The notes below the pieces were generated by a model that was not told the origin of the DNA, searched no databases, and was given only the letters and a program-made list of their open reading frames with translations. This document shows, one piece after another, positions 52,001 to 59,742 of a stretch of 64,000 bases of DNA (within the stretch, counting starts at the first letter, position 1; the number at the start of each line of letters is the position of its first letter). Where the stretch lies: assembly GCA_031550085.1 (NCBI GenBank), contig JAVBOY010000021.1, positions 1 through 64,000 on the forward strand, given 5' to 3'. The stretch comes from UBA4417 sp031550085 (GTDB lineage: Bacteria; Bacteroidota; Bacteroidia; Bacteroidales; UBA4417). The position numbers were made by a program, and so were the translations under genes.

Positions 52001-52062
52001 CGCAAAAAAATGTGGGTGTGGTGCTGAAACCGGGCGTGGAAGAACCGGAAAACGAGGAATAA
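49048..52062 (+). CDS. two receiver-like domains fused to a PPDK/PEP-synthase N-terminal domain
   Basis: This 1004-residue cytoplasmic protein has two CheY-like segments and a large C-terminal pyruvate/PEP-dikinase N-terminal domain. The first receiver-like domain (about 30-155) lacks the acidic pair and phospho-Asp (VASNYD, IFMLSW). The second (about 180-345) has ILLIEDSV and VVSDINF, so it may be phosphorylated. The dikinase domain starts around residue 435 with GEGSIGGKARGL and contains KPIAVRSSS; no PEP-utilising swivel or C-terminal PEP-binding domain is present. The start is at MQSHETIRPAQ, 57 bp inside the longest ORF. It may sense a metabolite, but its activity is unknown. Confidence 0.85.
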   Translation: MQSHETIRPAQLSLLSRKYYFNETAFDSLMQKRIYNVLLVASNYDAFILENDGRIEERIFLEYMSLNLNYPPQFTQVPGEKEAFEVLQQKNIDLVIFMLSWDELGSFTAGEHIKAQYPDIPVVVLSPFSREVSLRVAYSQLKGIDYIFSWLGNSDLISAIVKLIEDRMNARHDMLDVGVQAILLIEDSVRFYSSYLPNLYKIVLKQSQTFMTEGLNAHQQMLRMRGRPKILLARNYEEAVEIYDEFKQHLLGVVSDINFNYKDTNCPDAGLKFLNYVRKQDEFMFFLLQSSEEKYEKVAHDLGVSFLNKNSKTLSLELRDFMVRYFAFGDFIFVDPDTNREVARASDLKTLQQQLLVIPDNVLEYHIYRNHLSKWLFARALFPLAEYFRDLRPEHFKDLAEIRQFLFEAIAGYRFNKGRGIIAEFNTESFDEFSTFSRIGEGSIGGKARGLAFLDSLIKRNRLFDRFPDVSISIPNTLVLTTDIFDEFMEINDLYKVTLAPLPDSEILEAFKLARIPQRLENSLKSLIQVTSKPIAVRSSSLLEDSYYQPFAGIYATYLVPSEQKNPSLMLDLLATAVKSVYASVFYQGSKAYMAATKNLIDEEKMAIVLQQIVGSHFDKYYFPTFSGVARSINFYPIEPEKPGDGVASIAIGLGEYIVGGGTTLRFSPKYPRKIMQLSTTEMALRETQKHFYALDLNPEHSDPQTTGNPNLIELDIEEAAVDMGFKDLVSTYDFENNQLREGTGIQGKRVVTFANILQHNSFPLAEILSTCLDIGQKEIGKPIEIEFAVDLHRPAGTPKAFYFLQIRPIVESKEVLTQNIEETPQEDTILESRSVLGNGLISDVFDIIYIKPETFNPARNQETVEQIAALNKKMLCERKNYILVGPGRWGSSDPWLGIPVKWQQISGARLIVESGLKNYRIDPSQGTHFFQNLTSFRVGYFTINPFRNDGFFDLDFLSQQPAEYEDDMIRHVRFPDPLIIKIDAQKNVGVVLKPGVEEPENEE

Positions 52063-52112
52063 AAACTTTTGTTTTATTTCTATGATGCAGTATAATGGAA
52101 TTGTGTCGCCCG

Positions 52113-52443
52113 TTACAAATTAATACGGTAACCGATTGAAATGGTGGTATCAAGGTTATAGAATTCAACATCACGGCTAACTTACCGGTTACCCTCGGTT
52201 TGAACTTGTGCAAAAATTGCACAGGTTGCTTCTTTTATCAGTTCGCCTTCCTGATAAATATTTGCCAAATGTTTCGTAATGACACTTCGATCTACGTCAA
52301 ACAATGTCGCAATCAGTTTTTGAGTAAGCCAAACCGTATTATCTTGGATACGTACCTCAATGATATCTCCTCCCGATTGATTTGTAAATATCAAAAACTC
52401 GGCAGTACTGTTCCGGATTTGGAATTTAATTATTTGGGGCCAT
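52113..52443 (-). pseudogene. RhuM family protein, degraded N-terminal remnant
   Basis: The minus strand encodes most of a RhuM N-terminal domain, with KFQIRNSTAEFLIFTNQSGG, NTVWLTQKLIATLFDVDRS and TKHLANIYQEGEL. A stop codon (52182-52184, TAA) follows EGNR where family members carry Gln or Glu; the frame then continues as VSRDVEFYNLDTTISIGYRI to a second stop at 52113. At the 5' end the ATGGCCCCAAATAAT start is out of frame with the rest, indicating a frameshift. The rest of the gene is lost. RhuM proteins occur in mobile islands, so this is a trace of a past insertion. Confidence 0.8.
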
Positions 52444-52673
52444 AATTTATTTTGTGATTATTTGTCTCTGGCTCTTTATCCCTCTGTATATTTTTTACAA
52501 GTACATTATTTAGACTCTTTCGTTCACTCTTCATTAAAAACAGAGAGGCACTTGCAAATATATCGATCAAAATCCAATAATCCAGTCGTTTCTGATGATT
52601 TAGTTTTCAACAAGATCCTTGTTAAAAAATCATGATAGTAGATTTCATCAAAAAAAATGAGATTCTCGAAAAA

Positions 52674-52710
52674 TTAAAATCCCTGAAATTCTGATTTCCA
52701 GGGATTTTAA
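52674..52710. terminator. terminator downstream of the transaldolase-like gene
   Basis: A 12-bp perfect stem TTAAAATCCCTG/CAGGGATTTTAA with a 13-base loop lies 61-98 bp past the stop (52772) of the minus-strand gene. The A- and T-rich outer arms serve as terminator on either strand. Confidence 0.8.
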
Positions 52711-52771
52711 TTTAAAACATTTTATGCTGCCTCCGGCAACAAACAATTTTTCAACCGGTCGAATCTGTTTG

Positions 52772-53425
52772 CTAACCCAATTTCTTGGCGTCTTCCACAA
52801 ATTGCGCGACACCCAAGGTGGTTAACGGGTGGTTCAGCAAGCCCAAAATAGAATTTAACGGGCTGGTAATCACATCGGCGCCAATTTCGGCACATTTTAC
52901 AATATGCATCGTATTGCGGATGGATGCCGCCAACACCTGTGTTTCAAAAGCATGCAGGTTGAAAATATCCACAATTTGGGCAATCAGTTCCAAGCCGTCC
53001 ACACAAGTATCGTCAATGCGTCCGATAAAAGGCGAAACATAGGTTGCTCCGGCTTTTGCCGCCAAAATAGCCTGTCCGGCCGAAAACACCAAGGTGCAAT
53101 TGGTTTTGATTCCTTTGTTGGAGAAATATCGAATCGCTTTTACGCCGTCTTTCAGCATCGGGATTTTCACCACAATGTTTTCATGCAACGAAGCCAACAG
53201 TTCGCCTTCGCGTACCATGCCGTCGAAATCGGTGGCAAATACTTCGGCACTTACGGGGCCCGATACGATGTTGCAAATATCCACATAATGCTTTAAAATC
53301 GCATCCATCCCTTTGATACCTTCTTTTGCCATCAAAGTCGGGTTGGTGGTTACGCCGTCTAAAATACCCAATTCGTGGGCCTCGCGGATTTGAGCTATGT
53401 TTGCGGTATCGATAAAGAATTTCAT
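52772..53425 (-). CDS. fsa: fructose-6-phosphate aldolase / transaldolase-like enzyme
   Basis: This 217-residue (alpha/beta)8 barrel belongs to the short transaldolase subfamily (FSA/TalC). The Schiff-base lysine is Lys87 in VVKIPM, DGVTTNPTLMAKEG is at residues 23-36, and the phosphate-binding end is NTMHIV and ADVITSPLN. The family cleaves fructose 6-phosphate or transfers dihydroxyacetone units; the sequence does not tell which. It is cytoplasmic. The gene is followed by a strong terminator and preceded by repetitive intergenic DNA. Confidence 0.94.
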   Translation of the reverse strand: MKFFIDTANIAQIREAHELGILDGVTTNPTLMAKEGIKGMDAILKHYVDICNIVSGPVSAEVFATDFDGMVREGELLASLHENIVVKIPMLKDGVKAIRYFSNKGIKTNCTLVFSAGQAILAAKAGATYVSPFIGRIDDTCVDGLELIAQIVDIFNLHAFETQVLAASIRNTMHIVKCAEIGADVITSPLNSILGLLNHPLTTLGVAQFVEDAKKLG

Positions 53426-53750
53426 GGTTAAGGGGATTTATTTATGATTGCTAAGTTGCTTAATCTGTTAAAATGTTGAATCGTTGAGGTGTTGAACCGT
53501 TTATTTATATTTTAAAACCCTTTCTACTTTCTCCTAAAAAAGTTACGCTGAGTACCACTGAGAATTCACTGAGTTTCGCTGAGGTCTCCTATCAACTTGT
53601 TTACTAGTCTACTCGTTTACTTGTATCTAAAAAACCACTTTCAATTTTCAACTTTCCATTTTCAATTAAAAAGTTGCACAGAGTACCTCGTCAACTTGTA
53701 TCTAGTTTACTAGTCCACTAGTTTACTTGTATCTGAAACTCATTTTTAAC
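53426..53750. repeat. intergenic block of phrase-like repeats upstream of the transaldolase-like gene
   Basis: About 320 bp without a gene. Bases 53499-53673 match 2703-2877 at nearly every position (same length, a handful of differences). The block ends beside the SRP RNA terminator T-run (52-58 of the 537xx region). Confidence 0.85.
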
Positions 53751-53758
53751 TAAAAAAA

Positions 53759-53855
53759 GGGTAAGCTACTTACATTGCACCGCTACAACCTTCTACCCTT
53801 GCTGTATTCCTACCCTGGGGGAGTTCGAAAGGAGCTGGTCATGTAAGACTTACCC
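53759..53855 (-). ncRNA. ffs: signal recognition particle RNA (4.5S, small bacterial type)
   Basis: Read on the minus strand, 53855 to 53759 forms a long hairpin: GGGTAAG with TTACAT at the 5' end pairs with ATGTAA and CTTACCC at the 3' end. The apex has CAGGGTA-GGAA-TACAGCAAGG, i.e. a GGAA tetraloop on a GUA/UAC stem flanked by the conserved CAGG and AGCA loop bases of SRP helix 8. A T-run (53752-53758) terminates it. A TACCTTTG promoter lies directly upstream. This RNA pairs with Ffh to target membrane proteins. Length about 97 nt. Confidence 0.9.
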
Positions 53856-53860
53856 GGGTG

Positions 53861-53868
53861 CAAAGGTA
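53861..53868 (-). promoter_or_regulatory. -7 promoter element of the SRP RNA gene
   Basis: The minus strand reads TACCTTTG (TAnnTTTG), 5 bp before the first base of the RNA hairpin, consistent with transcription start at its 5' end. Confidence 0.7.
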
Positions 53869-53933
53869 GAAACTTTTTGATACCGATAAAGGTTTTCGCC
53901 AAAAAAATTCTTACTTTTTCCTTTTAAGTTTGT

Positions 53934-53941
53934 TACTTTTG
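53934..53941 (+). promoter_or_regulatory. -7 promoter element of the DUF4199/GT2 operon
   Basis: TACTTTTG matches TAnnTTTG, 33 bp upstream of the ATG at 53975. The alternative start at 53930 lies upstream of the promoter and is ruled out. Confidence 0.6.
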
Positions 53942-53974
53942 CATTTATTTTCAATTTTTAAACAACTTAAAATC

Positions 53975-54553
53975 ATGGAAACAAAACCTCGCTCTCTTTT
54001 TCAAAATTCCCTGATCTGGGGATTGATTACCGGCGGAATGCTTATTTTATTCAGCTTGTTTCTCTATATCTTCGACCTGATGGGGAATAAGTCCATGGCG
54101 TATTTCTCCTATCTTTTGATTGTCCTCGGATTGGTTTTGGGCACCCTTCAATACCGCAACAAATCGCTGGGCGGATATATTTCCTATGGACAAAGCTTGG
54201 CTTCAGGGGTTTTGATTGCTTTATTCGCCGGAATTATCAGCGCTTTGTTTACTTTTATTTTCTTCACCTATGTTGATCCGGCAGCTTATCAAGCCATTGT
54301 GAATGCTCAGTTTGAAAAAGTCGCCAATGATTTAAGCGCCAAGGGATTGACAGATGAACAAATCGACAATGCCATTGAAATGGGGAAAAAGTTCTCAAGC
54401 CCATTGATCACGACCCTTTCTTCCATGTTTATGACCCCGCTTGTCGGAACCATTTTGATGCTGATTATTTCTATTTTTATTAAAAAGAATAACAATAGCT
54501 TCGAAGCATTTATCCACCAAGTAGACAACGAACAAAACACTCCCAACAGCTAA
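53975..54553 (+). CDS. DUF4199 membrane protein
   Basis: This 192-residue integral membrane protein has four hydrophobic segments: about 14-34, 40-58, 71-96 and 148-172. The last is preceded by a charged loop that includes TDEQIDNAIEMGKKF. It matches the DUF4199 family restricted to Bacteroidota. The start METKPRSLFQ is set by the promoter. Its stop overlaps the ATG of the GT2 gene (TAATG), and such a pairing is common in this phylum. The protein may help the glycosyltransferase in membrane glycan transfer; the role itself is unknown. Confidence 0.88.
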   Translation: METKPRSLFQNSLIWGLITGGMLILFSLFLYIFDLMGNKSMAYFSYLLIVLGLVLGTLQYRNKSLGGYISYGQSLASGVLIALFAGIISALFTFIFFTYVDPAAYQAIVNAQFEKVANDLSAKGLTDEQIDNAIEMGKKFSSPLITTLSSMFMTPLVGTILMLIISIFIKKNNNSFEAFIHQVDNEQNTPNS

Positions 54554-55488
54554 TGGATATTTCGGTTATTGTACCGCTATTAAATGAAGAGGAATCGTTG
54601 CCCGAGCTTTGCCAATGGATTGAGCGGGTGATGAGCGAACATCACTTTTCGTACGAAATTATTTTGGTTGACGACGGCAGCACCGACCAATCCTGGAACG
54701 TAATTAAACGGTTAAACCAGGAAAAGCCGCAAATCAAAGGCGTCAAATTCCGCCGCAACTACGGGAAATCGGCCGCCTTAAATATCGGTTTCCAGGCAGC
54801 ACAAGGCAATGTGGTAATTACCATGGATGCCGACCTGCAGGATTCACCCGACGAAATTCCCGAATTGTATGAAATGATTACACAAAAGGGATTTCATTTG
54901 GTTTCGGGTTGGAAGAAAAAACGCTACGATTCAAAGCTGGCTAAAAATATTCCATCTAAATTTTTCAACTGGACGGCACGCCGCATGTCGGGGATCAAGC
55001 TGCACGACTTCAATTGTGGCTTGAAAGCTTACCGGAACGACGTCGTAAAATCGATTGAAGTATTCGGCGAAATGCACCGCTACATCCCCATTATTGCGAA
55101 ATGGGCTGGATTTAAGAAAATCGGCGAAAAAGTGGTAGAACATCGCAAACGCAAATACGGCGAAACCAAATTCGGCTGGAATCGTTTTGTAAACGGCTTT
55201 TTGGATTTGATTACCATTTCCTTTGTGTCAAAATTCGGGAAACGCCCCATGCACTTTTTCGGTTTGTTGGGAACGTTGCTGTTCCTGGCCGGTTTCATCA
55301 TCGCCTGTTCGTTGGCTTATGATAAATATGTGCTAAACATTTACCGCATGACCGAACGCCCCACGTTTTACTTTGGTTTGCTGGCCATGATGCTGGGAAC
55401 CATGTTGTTTTTAGGCGGATTCCTGGGTGAACTTATTGTACGGAACTCTGTTGAAAGGAATCATTATTTAATTGAAGAAGAAATTTAA
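54553..55488 (+). CDS. GT2 family glycosyltransferase (dolichyl-phosphate-sugar synthase type)
   Basis: This 311-residue enzyme has a GT-A domain (residues 1-215) with VIVPLLNEEESL, EIILVDDGSTDQS and the metal-binding MDADLQDSPDE (Asp92, Asp94), then two C-terminal membrane segments at about 232-255 and 268-295. It resembles the polyprenyl-phosphate mannose/glucose synthases (DPM1/GtrB type), which load sugar on a lipid carrier. It is translated from an overlapping stop-start with DUF4199. The donor sugar is unknown. Confidence 0.92.
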   Translation: MDISVIVPLLNEEESLPELCQWIERVMSEHHFSYEIILVDDGSTDQSWNVIKRLNQEKPQIKGVKFRRNYGKSAALNIGFQAAQGNVVITMDADLQDSPDEIPELYEMITQKGFHLVSGWKKKRYDSKLAKNIPSKFFNWTARRMSGIKLHDFNCGLKAYRNDVVKSIEVFGEMHRYIPIIAKWAGFKKIGEKVVEHRKRKYGETKFGWNRFVNGFLDLITISFVSKFGKRPMHFFGLLGTLLFLAGFIIACSLAYDKYVLNIYRMTERPTFYFGLLAMMLGTMLFLGGFLGELIVRNSVERNHYLIEEEI

Positions 55489-55635
55489 TTCCGTTGAAAA
55501 TTGAGAATTGAAAGTTGAAAATGCTTTTGTTACAAGCTTTTCCTTCTGTTCACCCTTCACTATTCCCTTTTCACCAATTAACAAAAAACGCACAACGAAA
55601 AACTCGTTACTCATTACTCGTCACATAAAAATTAA
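55489..55635. repeat. short phrase-like repeat spacer
   Basis: About 147 bp made of AATTGAGAATTGAAAGTTG, CACCCTTCACTATTC and CTCGTTACTCATTACTCG phrases of the same type as in the larger blocks. No gene or promoter box seen. Confidence 0.6.
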
Positions 55636-56400
55636 ATGAAAAAACTGATCCGATTTTTTCTACGTCATATACCCCGGAAGTATTTACAACGGTTTGTACA
55701 ATTTACAACCCAACTATTGTCTGTTTTTTATATCGGAAATAAGGTGGAATGCCCTGTTTGCGGCAAACATTACCGAAAGTTCCTGCCCTACGGCTATGTG
55801 CATTCCCGCGAAAATGCGCTTTGCCAGAATTGTTTGGCCCTGGAACGGCACCGCTTGATGTGGTTGTACTTAAAACAAGAAACAAATTTCTTTTCGGAAC
55901 CGGCAAAATTGTTGCATGTGGCGCCCGAACATTGTTTTATCAAGCGTTTTGAAGCCTTGCCGAATATCGACTACATTACCGCCGATTTGGAATCGCCCTG
56001 GGCCAAAGTAAAAATGGACGTCCAGAACATTCCGTTCGAAGAAAATACGTTCGACATTGTCTTTTGCAACCACATTATGGAGCACGTGGACAGCGACTTG
56101 CAGGCGCTCAGCGAATTGTACCGCGTGATGAAACCCAATGCCTGGGGAATTATCCTTTCGCCCATCAATCCGGCACGAAAGGTGACGTATGAAGATCCGT
56201 CCATCGTAGACCCGTTGGAGCGGGAAAAGCATTTCGGCCAAAAAGACCATTTGCGCGAATATGGGTTGGATTATGCCGAACGGCTTTCCAAATGCGGTTT
56301 TCAAGTGGAAGAAAATCATTTTTCCGCAAAACTTCCACCCAACCTTGCCCGTCGCTATGCTTTGCAGCCAAACGAGAAATTGTACATTGTAAGGAAATAA
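55636..56400 (+). CDS. SAM-dependent methyltransferase with N-terminal zinc knuckle
   Basis: This 254-residue protein has an N-terminal four-cysteine zinc site (Cys39, Cys42, Cys63 and Cys66: CPVC...CQNC) and then a class I methyltransferase fold. The SAM-region signature is the acidic loop before VKMDVQNIPFEENTFDIVFCNHIMEHVDSDL (about 121-152), which is the usual motif of the methyltransferase-11 family. The substrate is unknown; its place between a GT2 and a GT4 gene suggests a sugar or lipid-linked glycan. The GT4 gene follows after 5 bp, so both are one transcript. Confidence 0.88.
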   Translation: MKKLIRFFLRHIPRKYLQRFVQFTTQLLSVFYIGNKVECPVCGKHYRKFLPYGYVHSRENALCQNCLALERHRLMWLYLKQETNFFSEPAKLLHVAPEHCFIKRFEALPNIDYITADLESPWAKVKMDVQNIPFEENTFDIVFCNHIMEHVDSDLQALSELYRVMKPNAWGIILSPINPARKVTYEDPSIVDPLEREKHFGQKDHLREYGLDYAERLSKCGFQVEENHFSAKLPPNLARRYALQPNEKLYIVRK

Positions 56401-56405
56401 AAAAT

Positions 56406-57545
56406 ATGAAAGTTATTATTATCGGTTCTGCCTATCCTTTGCGGGGCGGCGGGATTACGACGTTTAACGAACGCCTGGCAAAAGCTTTTGCCGATGCAAA
56501 TCATGAAGTAGCCATTTATTCATTTTCATTACAATATCCATCTATTTTTTTCCCGGGAAAAACGCAATATTCTGAAGATACACCGCCCGAAAATCTGGAT
56601 ATCCGCGTTAAAATCAATTCCATCAATCCGTTTAACTGGTACAAGGTTGGAAAAGAAATCCGGAAGCTACAGCCCGATCTGGTAGTGGTTCGCTATTGGA
56701 TTCCTTTTATGGCGCCGTGCCTGGGAACCATTTGCCGGAAAATCCGTAAAAATAAAAAGACCCGGATCGTTGCCATTACCGATAACATCATCCCGCACGA
56801 AAAATTTCCCTTTGCAAAACTGCTGACACGCTATTTCGTAAAAAGCTGTGACGCTTTTGTGACCATGTCGAAAGCCGTTCTAAACGATTTGAACCGGTTC
56901 GACCAAAAAAAGCCCCGGACGTATCACCCGCATCCGCTCTATGATAATTATGGAGATCCCGTGGAAAAGCAAACTGCAAAACGCCATTTAAACCTTAAAG
57001 AAACCAGTCGTTACATCCTATTTTTCGGATTGATCCGCCCCTACAAAGGATTGGATCTGTTGTTGAAAGCGTTTGCCGATGAATCCGTCAAGAAGCTGGG
57101 CCTGAAACTAATTGTGGCCGGCGAGTTTTATGTAGATCAAAAACCTTATCTGGATATTATTGAACAAAATAATTTGCATGATTCTGTGCTTTTGCACACG
57201 CATTTCATTCCAAATTCACAGGTAGCTGATTACTTCTGTGCTGCCGATTTGGTGGTGCAACCTTACAAAGATGCCACGCAAAGCGGCGTAACCCAAATAG
57301 CCTACCATTTCAACAAACCCATGGTAGTTACCAATGTCGGTGGATTACCGGAATTAGTCCCTGATGGCAAAGTAGGTTTTGTGGTAAATCCCGATATTCA
57401 TGAAATTTCTAACGCTATTTTGCGTTTTTATACCGAAAATCGCGAGCAGGAATTTTCGGAAAACATGAACCAGGAAAAACAAAAATTCTCCTGGGAAAGC
57501 TTGTTGGAAACCTTACTTAGTGAAAAATTGAACGTTGAAAATTGA
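56406..57545 (+). CDS. family 4 glycosyltransferase (GT-B fold)
   Basis: This 379-residue enzyme begins with the Rossmann motif MKVIIIGSAYPLRGGGITTFNERL and ends with a GT4 domain: LFFGLIRPYKGLDLLLKAFADES, DLVVQPYKDATQSGVTQIAYHFNKPMVVTNVGGLPELV. The E of the EX7E-like motif is not clearly conserved. The start is taken at 56406; an upstream in-frame start at 56292 would lie inside the methyltransferase gene. It sits directly after the methyltransferase and before repetitive spacer and hddA, so it may use heptose or another surface sugar. Confidence 0.9.
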   Translation: MKVIIIGSAYPLRGGGITTFNERLAKAFADANHEVAIYSFSLQYPSIFFPGKTQYSEDTPPENLDIRVKINSINPFNWYKVGKEIRKLQPDLVVVRYWIPFMAPCLGTICRKIRKNKKTRIVAITDNIIPHEKFPFAKLLTRYFVKSCDAFVTMSKAVLNDLNRFDQKKPRTYHPHPLYDNYGDPVEKQTAKRHLNLKETSRYILFFGLIRPYKGLDLLLKAFADESVKKLGLKLIVAGEFYVDQKPYLDIIEQNNLHDSVLLHTHFIPNSQVADYFCAADLVVQPYKDATQSGVTQIAYHFNKPMVVTNVGGLPELVPDGKVGFVVNPDIHEISNAILRFYTENREQEFSENMNQEKQKFSWESLLETLLSEKLNVEN

Positions 57546-57874
57546 AAATGAATATTTTAGTTACTGGTTTACCTTGTACCCTGAACCTTTCACCCTTCAC
57601 AGTTCACACTTCACATTATGCGATTAAAACAGAATATTATTAGATTAAATTATCGCAATTAGCAAAGCCAAGCATACCAGCATTTCTCCATTCACCCGTC
57701 ACTGTTCATATTTCACAAATAAACGGTTCAACAACTCAACGATTCAACAGTTCAACAAAAAACACACTTGTACCCTTAATCATTTCACTGTTCACGCTTC
57801 ACACTTCACAAATAATCAATTCAACAGTCCAACAACTCAATAAAACCGATTCCTGAAAACACCAAATAAAACGC
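57546..57874. repeat. intergenic block of phrase-like repeats upstream of hddA
   Basis: About 330 bp without a gene. It holds the inverted form of the phrase near 2618 and 47350 (GATTAAAACAGAATATTATT at about 57620), along with CACTTCACA/ACAATTCAAC-type words. No TAnnTTTG box was seen. Confidence 0.7.
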
Positions 57875-58909
57875 ATGAAGAATACCATTATCCGAAGCAA
57901 AGCACCTTTACGAATCAGTTTGGCCGGCGGCGGAACCGACGTTTCGCCTTATAGCGATATCTACGGCGGCGCCATTTTGAATGCTACCGTATCCATGTAT
58001 GCTTATGCCAGTATCGAGCCGCTCAAATCGGGAAAGATCATTTTCGAATTGGCCGACAAAAAGGATCGCCAGGAATTCGAATCTGCTGTAAAGCTCCCGA
58101 CCGATTCCCAATTTTGCCTGTTAGCCGGTATTTACAATCACATTGTAGAGAAATTTACCCAAAAACCGCTTTCTTTTAAACTGACGACTTATGTGGATGC
58201 GCCTCCGGGCTCAGGCATGGGCACTTCGTCGACGCTGGTGGTGGCCATTATCGGGGCTTTTGCCGAATGGCTGAAACTTCCGTTGGGCGAATACGATGTG
58301 GCACACATGGCTTACGACATCGAGCGGATTGATTTGGCCATGGCAGGCGGCAAACAAGACCAATACGCGGCCACTTTCGGAGGCGTCAATTTTATGGAAT
58401 TTCATGCCGATGATAAAGTCATTGTCAATCCCCTAAGAATTAAAGATTTATATTTAAACGAATTATCCAACAACTTTGTGTTGTACTATACGGATACGTC
58501 GCGGCTTTCGTCGAAAATTATCGAAGAACAGCAACAAAATGTGATCAAAGGAAATACCAAATCCATTGAAGCCATGCACCAAATCAAGGAACAAGCCGTT
58601 ATGATGAAGGAAACTTTGTTGCGCGGGCAACTGGACAAAATCGGCGAAATCCTGAACTGGGGCTGGGAACTGAAAAAACAAATGGCAAACGGCATTTCAA
58701 ATCCGCATCTGGAAAATATTTATTCCACAGCCATTCAGGCTGGAGCCAGCGGCGGTAAGATTTCCGGCGCCGGAGGAGGTGGTTTCATGTTGTTTTATTG
58801 TCCGGCAAACAGCCGTTTCTCCGTTACCGAAAGCTTGCAACAACAATTCGGAGGAAAAATTCATCCGTACAACTTTGTAAACGAAGGACTCACGACTTGG
58901 TCGTTTTAA
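57875..58909 (+). CDS. hddA: D-glycero-D-manno-heptose 7-phosphate kinase
   Basis: This 344-residue GHMP-family kinase phosphorylates heptose 7-phosphate at O1 in the GDP-heptose pathway. APLRISLAGGGTDVSPYSD is the family N-terminal signature; the ATP-binding PPGSGMGTSSTLVVA starts at about residue 109; the C-terminal KISGAGGGGFMLFYC lies around 294-308. It is cytoplasmic. gmhA and hddC follow on the same strand (245 and 3 bp gaps), giving three of the four steps to GDP-D-glycero-alpha-D-manno-heptose. No gmhB is in this window. Confidence 0.93.
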   Translation: MKNTIIRSKAPLRISLAGGGTDVSPYSDIYGGAILNATVSMYAYASIEPLKSGKIIFELADKKDRQEFESAVKLPTDSQFCLLAGIYNHIVEKFTQKPLSFKLTTYVDAPPGSGMGTSSTLVVAIIGAFAEWLKLPLGEYDVAHMAYDIERIDLAMAGGKQDQYAATFGGVNFMEFHADDKVIVNPLRIKDLYLNELSNNFVLYYTDTSRLSSKIIEEQQQNVIKGNTKSIEAMHQIKEQAVMMKETLLRGQLDKIGEILNWGWELKKQMANGISNPHLENIYSTAIQAGASGGKISGAGGGGFMLFYCPANSRFSVTESLQQQFGGKIHPYNFVNEGLTTWSF

Positions 58910-59154
58910 TACTAATTGAAAATAGATTTTTAGATATAAATAGACTGGTAAACCAGTTTCAATGCAGAAAGGAAAAAGCAGCAGGCAGAAAGGATTTTAG
59001 ATACAAATAAACAATTAAACAGTTAAACGATTAAACAAGCTTCTCGCGCCCTTCACTGTTTACATTTCACATACAGAAGGCAGAATGAGTAAACAATTAA
59101 TCCGTAATTAAAAACCAAAGAAGATTTTACCAACCCCACAAAACAATCGTGACC
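58910..59154. repeat. short phrase-like repeat spacer before gmhA
   Basis: About 245 bp with TAAACAATTAAACAG and GCAGAAAGGA phrases of the dispersed type. The gap may carry a separate promoter for gmhA, but none was recognised. Confidence 0.6.
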
Positions 59155-59739
59155 ATGATGAAAAACACCATAACTTCCGTACTCAAAAATTCCATTTCCG
59201 TAAAAGAAAAGATACTTCAATCCCCGGAATTGCTCAATACGATCGAAAAAATAACGCAAGAAATCATCATCTGCTACCGCAACGGCGGAAAAGTATTGTT
59301 CTGTGGAAACGGCGGCAGCGCAGCCGATGCACAACATTTGGCAGCCGAATTTTCGGGACGTTTTTATTACGACCGGCCGCCTTTGGCTTCCGAAGCTTTG
59401 CATGTGAACACTTCGTATTTAACAGCCGTTGCCAACGACTACTCTTATGCATTGGTCTATTCGCGCCTTGTTAAAGGTATGGGTAAAAAGGGCGATATTC
59501 TGGTGGGACTTTCCACATCGGGAAATTCGGAAAATATCCTAAACGCCTTTGATGCCGCTTTGGAACTGGGCATGAAAACCGTAGCCTTCACCGGCGAAAC
59601 CGGCGGAAAAATGAACGGAAAAAGTACCTTCCTGATCAATGTGCCTTCTACCGATACGCCACGGATTCAGGAAAGTCACATTACCATCGGACACATTATT
59701 TGCCAAATCGTCGAAAGCGAATTGTTCCCCAAACCCTAG
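59155..59739 (+). CDS. gmhA: sedoheptulose 7-phosphate isomerase
   Basis: This 194-residue SIS-domain enzyme converts sedoheptulose 7-phosphate to D-glycero-D-manno-heptose 7-phosphate. The SIS signature is GGKVLFCGNGGSAADAQHLAAEFSGRF (about 44-70); GLSTSGNSENILNAF follows at about 118-132, and the C-terminal segment holds the ESHITIGHIICQIVE helix. It is cytoplasmic. The start is set to the ATG at 59155; a GTG six bases upstream could be read in frame, and the ATG at 59158 is equally possible. hddC begins 3 bp after the stop. Confidence 0.93.
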   Translation: MMKNTITSVLKNSISVKEKILQSPELLNTIEKITQEIIICYRNGGKVLFCGNGGSAADAQHLAAEFSGRFYYDRPPLASEALHVNTSYLTAVANDYSYALVYSRLVKGMGKKGDILVGLSTSGNSENILNAFDAALELGMKTVAFTGETGGKMNGKSTFLINVPSTDTPRIQESHITIGHIICQIVESELFPKP

Positions 59740-59742
59740 GCC

